64,000 nt of DNA, taken from NCBI GenBank assembly GCA_032433765.1, contig JAVIAB010000156.1, positions 85,419,015 to 85,483,014 of the forward strand. Direction: 5' to 3'. The notes under the pieces were generated by a model. It worked only from the letters and a program-made list of their open reading frames with translations, was not told where the DNA came from and did not search any database. Position 1 is the first letter of the stretch, and every line of letters starts with the position of its first letter. Positions 56,726 through 64,000 of the stretch are shown in pieces. The translations under genes were made by a program, and so were the position numbers. Source of the DNA: Megaustenia siamemsis. Taxonomy: Eukaryota > Mollusca > Gastropoda > Stylommatophora > Ariophantidae.

Positions 56726-56814
56726 GTACGTTGATTTTTATGAGCATTTTTTTTTCTTATTTAATTAAATATTGACAATTAACAGTTGATACAAAAATAT
56801 ACAATTTGTGTCTT

Positions 56815-57945
56815 TCTATTTAATGTCACTACACTCCATGTCTCTATTTAATGTCACTACACTCCATGCCTCTCTTTAATGTCACTACACTCCATGCCTC
56901 TCTTTAATGTCACTACACTCCATGCCTCTCTTTAATGTCACTACACTCCATGCCTCTCTTTAATGTCACTACACTCCATGTCTCTCTTTAATGTCACTAC
57001 ACTCCATGTCTCTCTTTAATGTCACTACACTCCATGCCTCTCTTTAATGTCACTACACTCCATGTCTCTCTTTAATGTCACTACACTCCATGTCTCTCTT
57101 TAATGTCACTACACTCCATGTCTCTCTTTAATGTCACTACACTCCATGCCTCTCTTTAATGTCACTACACTCCATGTCTCTCTTTAATGTCACTACACTC
57201 CATGTCTCTCTTTAATGTCACTATACTCCATGTCTCTCTTTAATGTCACTACACTCCATTCCTCTCTTTAATACAGCTACACTCCATGCCTCTCTTTAAT
57301 GTCACTACACTCCATGTCTCTCTTTAATGTCACTACACTCCATGCCTCTCTTTAATGTCACTACACTCCATTCCTCTCTTTAATACAGCTACACTCCATG
57401 CCTCTCTTTAATGTCACTACACTCCATGCCTCTCTTTAATGTCACTACACTCCATGCCTCTCTTTAATGTCACTACACTCCATGCCTCTCTTTAATGTCA
57501 CTACACTCCATGTCTCTCTTTAATGTCACTACACTCCATGCCTCTCTTTAATGTCACTACACTCCATGCCTCTCTTTAATGTCACTACACTCCATGCCTC
57601 TCTTTAATGTCACTACACTCCATGTCTCTCTTTAATGTCACTACACTCCATGCTTCTCTTTAATGTCACTACACTTCATGCCTCTCTTTAATGTCACTAC
57701 ACTCCATGTCTCTCTTTAATGTCACTACACTCCATGTCTCTCTTTAATGTCACTACACTTCATGCCTCTCTTTAATGTCACTACACTCCATGTCTCTCTT
57801 TAATGTCACTACACTCCATGCTTCTCTTTAATGTCACTACACTCCATGTCTCTCTTTAATGTCACTACACTCCATGCCTCTCTTTAATGTCACTACACTC
57901 CATGCCTCTCTTTAATGTCACTACACTTCATGCCTCTCTTTAATC
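56815..57945. repeat. 28-bp minisatellite, ~40 copies
   Basis: The unit is CTCTCTTTAATGTCACTACA plus CTCCATGC or CTCCATGT. Two rare TTAATACAGCTACACTCC units near 57271 and 57385, about 112 bp (four units) apart, mark a block duplication. Confidence 0.96.
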
Positions 57946-57949
57946 TATG

Positions 57950-58110
57950 CATATGTGTGAAAGCTGGACAACAACAAGAGATATAGAAACAAAGTTGAAC
58001 GCATTCGAAAATAAATGTCTAAGGAAAATACTTGGTATAGAATGGAACGAATTCAAAACAAACGAGGAAATTAGAGAAATTGCCAATCAACCACTAATAT
58101 CTTCAATTTA
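57950..58110 (+). mobile_element. Family D LINE fragment
   Basis: It encodes CESWTTTRDIETKLNAFENK, RKILGIEWNEFKTNEEIREI and ANQPLISS, the part of family D just upstream of the fragment at 20377. It is truncated at both ends. Confidence 0.8.
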
Positions 58111-58497
58111 ATTGTTTCAGTCTTGATATTCTTTAATACCACTACACTATATGCCTCTTTAAGCTTCACCAAAATGTTAATCTTGCCATCACTGATGATA
58201 AATCTCTCTCTCTCTCCCTCCCTCTTTCTCTCGCTTTCTTCCCTTGCACTCTTACTCTTCCTCAACTTTATTATCTCATCATTGGTCAGGGCTAAATAAA
58301 ACAGCCTGTTAGTGGCAGTGTTGTCTTTAAACAAGAGTTCATTAGTTGAAATCCCACTGTTGAAGAATAACAGACCATCATTGATTTGATTAACAACTTC
58401 TTTGTCCAATCTGATCTGATGAGACTCTTTGGAAGTATCATGTATTTCATATATTTCACTTGTTGTGTACAATTATTATTGTATTTTCTTCTTGCAG

Positions 58498-58728
58498 TAA
58501 TCCTAATAACTGATGGGTTATCAAACATCAACCATGAGGCAACTATTGCTGAAGCCAAGTATGCCAGGCGGAGAGGTATTCACATCTTTGCAGTGGGTGT
58601 AGGTATTGGTGATCCCTGGGAGCTGCATGGCATCGCTAGTGAACCCTCTGACAAGAATGTCTTCCAGATACATGGATGGGATGACTTGTGGAGCATCTCA
58701 CATGAGATCATTGACAGCACTTGTCATG
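58498..58728 (+). CDS. Exon: vWA domain 3, last part
   Basis: The acceptor CTTCTTGCAG is in phase 1, matching the previous exon; the donor GTAATG is in phase 1. It encodes ILITDGLSN with the third MIDAS Asp, then EAKYARRRGIHIFAVGVG and a C-terminal helix ending IIDSTCHG, where the Cys can pair with the one opening the module. With all three MIDAS loops present, this domain should bind metal and ligand. The next exon lies beyond the window. Confidence 0.93.
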
Positions 58729-59057
58729 GTAATGCTCTACTATTTCTCAAAAATATGATGTGTCCCATTTGGAGCTATGGTTAATATATATTTTCAATGG
58801 TAGTAGTAGTTGTAGGTCTCAAGTAACAATGGATTTAGTGCCCTTTCTTGTATGAGCTTCTGTTATGCACATATAGAGTTGACATCTTCTCTCTAGTTAA
58901 GTTAGCCTGTTTCCAGATTAGTACCTATTGTCTGCCTCTGTGTGCCCCTGACCACCTAAGTCCATTAAATGGTCTCTCATCATTTATCATGTTCTATAGA
59001 CATTTCTCTTTCTTTATATTTCATTCTCTTCATTGATGGTGTTGACTACAGTCCCCA
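58729..59057. other. Intron sequence without recognised features
   Basis: Unique sequence up to the 5' edge of the family C LINE. I see no further vWA or EGF exon here. Confidence 0.5.
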
Positions 59058-59875
59058 CTTTATATCGGATTCATAGATTACGAAAAGGCATTTGATAGTT
59101 TAGACAGAAGAATGCTTTGGAAGTTGCTGAGTCATTACGGAATCCCACAAAGTTTATTAAACTGATTAAGAACAATGTATGAAGGAATGAAATGTAGTGT
59201 GGTGCATGAAGGACAGCTTACAGAAGCATTTGAAATAAGAACAGGAGTAAGGCAGGGATGCCTTCTGTCTCCATTTCTCTTTCTACTGGCCATAGATTGG
59301 ATTATGAAAATAACTCAAAACAACAGAAATGAAATCCAGTGGTCACGGACCAAGCAACTTGATGATTTAAACTTTGCTGATGATATAGCTCTCCTATCAC
59401 ATAACCATCAACAGATGCAAGACATAATGAGCATACTTGATGAGAGATCACAACAGATGGGACCGAAAATAAATGGAGATAAGACCAAAATTATGACAAC
59501 TAATGCAGTTAGCAATAACCAAATAAAAATAGGAGAAATACCTCTACTGGGTGCACAATCTTGCATATATCTGGGCAGTAATATAGATAAAGAGGGAGGA
59601 ACAGAAAATGATACAAAAATAAGGATATCAAAAGCAAGAGGAGCTTTTATTGCACTGGGAAACATATGGAAGTCCCAAGAAATTAGGTTAATTACTAAAA
59701 TACAAATTTTCAACTCCAATGTTAAGTCAGTCTTATTATGTGACTGAGGAACATGGAGAACAACCAAAATAACAATCATGAAGATACAGACTTTCATTAA
59801 TGGATGCTTAGGCAGAATAAAAGGATGGAAATAGCAGGACAAAATCACTAACATAGAATTATTGAAATGTACCAG

Positions 59876-60257
59876 GAGTAATACGTCTCCTTTCCTCCGC
59901 TAGTCTTCGGGACACCCCTAGGCAAGGTGGAGCTCCCCGTTTAGCCCCCCTATCAGGGTTATGTGAAGCCATTGGAGCAGGTGGTGGATGGTGTTGTGGG
60001 AGCAGCCGACAAGTAGTGCCGGTTATGGTCCCCACACCGCGATGGCAGGCAGAGGATCTCATGTATAGAGACAATGGCTGCGATCACCGACTAGTACAGT
60101 CACTGCCAAGAAGGAAAGGAATGGCAAACTACCTTCTTAAATTGCCTTGAATAATCATGACACATCACAACCTTCTAACGATGCACTGTGGATAGAAGAT
60201 TGTGGAGGGACATGATCGCCTACACCAACCGGCAGGGTACATGATGATGATGATGAC
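59876..60257 (+). mobile_element. RTE-derived SINE-like element inside the family C LINE
   Basis: It splits family C at GAAATGTACCAG / CCAGTCAAATACC, with a possible 4-5 bp duplicate (ACCAG). The first ~300 bp are GC-rich and unlike the rest of the window (CCCCCCTATCAGGGTTATGT; GGAAAGGAATGGCAAACTAC). The last ~80 bp match the family A 3' end (TGTGGATAGAAGATTGTGGA to ACATGATGATGATGATGA). So it joins a foreign or 5'-UTR-type head to a LINE A tail, as non-autonomous partners of RTE elements do. Confidence 0.75.
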
Positions 60258-60487
60258 CAGTCAAATACCAGTGGATAAAGAGATACAGTGAAGACGATGG
60301 CGCTCGATAAGAACACACTGCGGAAGCCAACTGAGAGTATTACACAACAGACACTTTTTTGGAATTCCCAGGGAAAAAAACAAAGAGGAAGACCAAGGAA
60401 TTCTTAGAGAAGACAGATAGAAGCAGAAATGAATATGATGGGGAAGACATGGAATGATCTTAAAAGAACGGCAAGAAACAGAACGGC

Positions 60488-61250
60488 TTGGAAAGTGTTT
60501 GTTGAAGACCTATGCTCCATAGGGAGCTGAAAGTGTTTGTTGAAGACCTATGCTCCACAGGGAGCTGAAAGTGTTTGTTGAAGACCTATGCTTCACAGGC
60601 AGCTGAAAGTGTTTGTTGAAGACCTATGCTCCACATGGAGCTGAAAGTGTTTGTTGAAGACCTATGCTCCACAGGGAGCTGAAAGTGCTTGTTGAAGACC
60701 TATGCTCCACAGGGAGCTGAAAGTGTTTGTTGAAGACCTATTCTCCACAGGGAGCTGAAAGTGTTTGTTGAAGACCTATGCTCCACAGGGAGCTGAAAGT
60801 GCTTGTTGAAGACCTATGCTCCACAGGGAGCTGAAAGTGTCTATTGAAGACCTATGCTCCACAGGGAGCTGAAAGTGTCTCTTGAAGACCTATGCTCCAC
60901 AGGGAGCTGAAAGTGTCTATTGAAGACCTATGCTCCACAGGGAGCTGAAAGTGTCTATTGAAGACCTATGCTCCACAGGGAGCTGAAGGTGTTTGTTGAA
61001 GACCTATGCTCCACAGAGAGCTGAAGGTGTCTATTGAAGACCTATGCTCCACAGGGAGCTGAAAGTGTCTATTGAAGACCTATGCTCCACAGGGAGCTGA
61101 AGGTGTTTGTTGAAGACCTATGCTCCACAGGGAGCTGAAAGTGTCTATTGAAGACCTATGCTCCACAGGGAGCTGAAAGTGTCTATTGAAGACCTATGCT
61201 CCACAGGGAGCTGAAAGTGTCTATTGAAGACCTATGCTCCACAGGGAGCT
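60488..61250 (+). repeat. 38-bp minisatellite made from the LINE C 3' end
   Basis: About 20 copies of GCTGAAAGTGTTTGTTGAAG plus ACCTATGCTCCACAGGGA. Each unit is the last codons (VFVEDLCSTGS) and stop of family C. A TGTCTATTGAAG variant takes over in the right half. The LINE tail follows the last unit, so the array expanded inside the element. Confidence 0.95.
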
Positions 61251-61504
61251 GAAAGGTAGAAGAAGAAGAAGATTAATGGTTTTTACATATTAGTACCTTT
61301 TACTTTACTCACAACCTCTTTGAATAATTTTATTTAAAGTATCCAAATTGTTCACTTCATGAACTTTTACATTCAAATTTTTTGTTCATTCAGAGATTCC
61401 TAAATGATTGATTTCCTGTTCTTATAACAGTTGCTGTTATGTTTATTAATTTACACCTACAACCCACATCAGTGCTGTTTTGGTTAATATATTGGCTTGA
61501 TGAA

Positions 61505-62750
61505 GTGTGCATTGACTAGGAGCAATCCCAACCTCTCTCATAAACCCACAAAAATTAATCCCAACCTCTCTCACCAACCCACAAAAAAATTAATCCCAAC
61601 CTCTCTCATAAACCCACAAAAAATTAATCCCAACCTCTCTCACCAACCCACAAAAAATTAATCCCAACCTCTCTCATCAACCCACAGAAAATTAATCCCA
61701 ACCTCTCTCACCAACCCACAGAAAATTAAGTCAAACCTCTCTCACCAACCCACAGAAAATTAATCCCAACCTCTCTCATAAACCCACAGAAAATTAATCC
61801 CAACCTTTCTCACCAACCCACAAAAAATTAATCCCAACCTCTCTCATAAACCCACAAAAAAATTAATCCCAACCTTTCTCACCAACCCACAAAAATTAAT
61901 CCCAACCTCTCTCATAAACCCGCAAAAAATTAATCCCAACCTCTCTCATAAACCCACAAAAAATTAATCCAAACCTCTCTCATAAACCCACAAAAAATTA
62001 ATCCAAACCTCTCTCATAAACCCACAAAAAATTAATCCCAACCTCTCTCACCAACCCACAAAAAATTAATCCCAACCTCTCTCATCAACCCACAAAAAAT
62101 TAATCCCAACCTCTTTCACCAACCCACAAAAAATTAATCCCAACCTCTCTCACCAACCCACAAAAAATTAATCCCAACCTCTCTCATCAACCCACAAAAA
62201 ATGAATCCCAACCTCTCTTACCAACCCACAAAAAATTAATCCCAACCTCTCTCACCAACCCACAAAAAATTAATCCCAACCTCTCTCACCAATCCACAAA
62301 AAATTAATCCCAACCTCTCTCATCAACCCACAAAAAATTAATCCCAACCTCTCTCACCAACCCACATAAAATTAATCCCAACCTCTCTCATCAAACCACA
62401 AAAAATTAATCCCAACCTCTCTCACCAACCCACAAAAAATTAATCCCAACCTTTCTCACCAACCCACAAAAAATAAATCCCAACCTCTCTCATCAATCCA
62501 CAAAAAATTAATCCCAACCTCTCTCACCAACCCACAAAAAATTAATCCCAACCTCTCTTACCAACCCACAGAAAATTAATCCCAACCTCTCTCATAAACC
62601 CACAAAAAATAATCCCAACCTCTCTCACCAACCTACAAAAAATTAATCCCAACCTCTCTTACCAACCCACAGAAAATTAATCCCAACCTCTCTCATAAAC
62701 CACAAAAATTAATCCCAACCTTTCTCACCAACCCACAAAAAAATCAACCG
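61505..62750. repeat. 34-bp minisatellite
   Basis: About 36 copies of CCCACAAAAAATTAATCCCA plus ACCTCTCTCATCAA. The CATAAA, CACCAA and CATCAA endings alternate in patches. Confidence 0.95.
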
Positions 62751-63703
62751 CAACTTTTGCTGTTCAACTCAAGAAGCAAAAGTTCCTAAATGTAATAGGG
62801 TTGCACACGAAGTCTCTCTTGTTACACAATTATATTCAGTTTATTGATCATCAAACATTATTCATCAACATTCTCATCAACTTACGAACTTGTAAGTCTA
62901 CTTACACTTGTGAGAATTTATGAACACACACAACTTGAATTAATCTTTCACTGTCTTTCAAGCTACTTCACACCTATAATTATAACTTGTTGATTCTAAA
63001 CTGACTTGGCTAACTCAAGGCTCCTACTCTTAACTTTCTCACTCTGTCCTAACTCCTTGTTCTTTCTTGTTAAACTGTTGTGCATGACTTTAAGTACTCC
63101 AGCTCTCGCTCTACGTCTGAACGTCCGTAACCAATCAGATCGTCGCACCTGACCACTAGCGACTCTCTCTCTGGTCACCCTGCAGTACCCGTGTCCGATG
63201 ACTTGCTTATTCGGTGACTAACACCTGAACTTTCCCAAATTTGGACAAAACATCCTGTTTCCCCGAAATCTCTACGCCCTATTTGGAATAACATTACCTC
63301 ATGACACTGACCTCTCCTGGTAGCTAATTACCTGGCAGAGTAACACCATGAGTTTAGTGCATGGTATCATGTGATGGTCATTTACAATAACAACTAACTT
63401 GCATGGACAATCGTGGAGATTTGACAATACGTCACGAGGTCGATGCGTGATGGTCACTTACAATAACAACTGGGCGAGTGGAGATTCATGGAAAATCCCC
63501 CAACTATTATGTCTAGGTCAAGTCATGACCCTCTCTACTTCGGTGGGTGTCCACTACCCACTCTCTACAACTTGTTATCCTAATTTGTATTCTGGAAAAT
63601 CTATACTTAAATTCTGCTGGTCGCCACTATATGATACTGCTATCTGTCTCTTGAGAAGCGGTAACAAGCTCTCACTAGCTTAACTGTTACATTATCTCCC
63701 TTC
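62751..63703 (-). mobile_element. Possible LTR (minus strand) next to a polypurine tract
   Basis: On the minus strand a purine run GAAGGGAGATAA (63703-63692) is followed at once by TGTAACAG (63691-63684), as a polypurine tract meets the start of a 3' LTR. An AATAAA lies about 850 bp further on (62845-62840). The sequence is more GC-rich than the intron average. No matching LTR end, TSD or pol gene is visible. Confidence 0.35.
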
Positions 63704-64000
63704 ACAATCTTGAGGTTTAATTACACCGTAATTAAATCTTATCCATCAAAAAAATTGTAACAGTAGTATGTATGTAACATCATTAAGATATGACTATTAA
63801 TCATAATAGTAAATCAAAAATTCTAAGTTACCTAAAAAAAATTCAGTACAATGTTCCTCTAAATAATTGTCACCATACAACATTCATTCTTTAATAATAC
63901 ATAAGCATCAATACAATCTAGGAGACAATAAGGTACTGAGCAATAAAAATTATTTGTAACAAAAAAATGTAACATTTCCATGGGACTTAATTTTTTCAAA
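63704..64000. other. AT-rich sequence, no recognised feature
   Basis: If the LTR reading of the neighbour is right, this would be the 3' end of the internal region on the minus strand. Nothing codes here. Confidence 0.4.

Larger units (their letters stand above)
4094..58728 (+). other. Span of a vWA/EGF multi-domain gene (10 internal exons seen)
   Basis: Ten exons with GT/AG borders and matching phases join into 640 codons with no stop. The order is vWA1 (two exons), EGF, vWA2 (three exons), EGF, vWA3 (three exons). Every module starts and ends in phase 1, the classic layout for shuffled extracellular modules. Proteins with alternating vWA and EGF modules, such as matrilins, are secreted matrix or adhesion proteins; that role is inferred here. 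No signal peptide, first exon, terminal exon or poly(A) site is in the window, so the gene runs off both ends. Introns measure 15.2, 4.2, 6.2, 3.6, 1.2, 7.0, 8.1, 5.4 and 1.8 kb and are mostly repeats. It could also be a fragment of a larger SVEP1- or collagen VI-like protein. Confidence 0.85.
59058..61272 (+). mobile_element. Family C LINE, longest copy, with RT core
   Basis: It begins in the RT domain (YIGFIDYEKAFDSLDRRMLW), with TGVRQGCLLSPFLFLLAIDW, the catalytic box in LNFADDIALLSHN, LGSNIDKEGGTEN and SNVKSVLL. The C-terminal QRGRPRNS and WKVFVEDLCS follow a SINE-like insert at 59876-60257. Its last codons run into the 38-bp array at 60488-61250, and the element ends with (AGA)n. The FADD box is intact. 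Stops are scattered. Confidence 0.9.

Noticed and set aside
63399..63683. A 94-codon open frame as a further exon of the vWA/EGF gene
   Set aside because: It lacks EGF cysteine spacing or a vWA motif, has no acceptor in the right phase, and overlaps the putative LTR.

Overview
The window is eukaryotic nuclear DNA, AT-rich and intron-rich. It lies almost wholly inside one plus-strand animal gene. The retrotransposon families, an intronless GPCR fragment and a multi-EGF fragment suggest an invertebrate, probably a lophotrochozoan such as a mollusc; the species cannot be read from the sequence.

Host gene: ten exons between 4094 and 58728 have matching splice phases and give 1,920 nt (640 codons). 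The order is vWA1 - EGF - vWA2 - EGF - vWA3, with modules of 187, 38, 189, 38 and 188 codons, each bounded by phase-1 introns. This is the layout of a matrilin-like secreted or matrix adhesion protein. The first exon enters, and the last leaves, in phase 1, so the gene continues past both edges of the window. vWA3 keeps a full MIDAS metal site, vWA1 has a Ser-for-Thr variant, and vWA2 has lost it.

Introns: the remaining ~97% is repeats. Roughly 24 kb is minisatellite, in more than a dozen unrelated arrays (units of 24-75 bp), including an 11-kb 29-bp array with kilobase-scale higher-order structure at 6892-18042. Non-LTR retrotransposons form several window-local families, here named A, A', B, C, D, E and F. 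A is nearly complete at 1-3161. They are often nested, with readable target-site duplications (TSDs). Also present are a mariner-type DNA transposon (46425-47829), tRNA-derived SINEs, an RTE-derived SINE-like element and probable LTR-type remnants.

Most interesting: two copies (about 4778-6875 and 48174-50616) of a composite mobile element that I do not recognise. Each has a different host-gene fragment at the 5' side (a rhodopsin-type GPCR; an EGF-rich secreted or receptor protein). Each is fused directly to the same kind of ~30-38 bp VNTR, followed by the same ~340-bp 3' module. One copy sits in a minisatellite and the other in a LINE, and another copy of that LINE in the window shows the unoccupied target. 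This resembles an SVA-like or gene-capturing retroelement.
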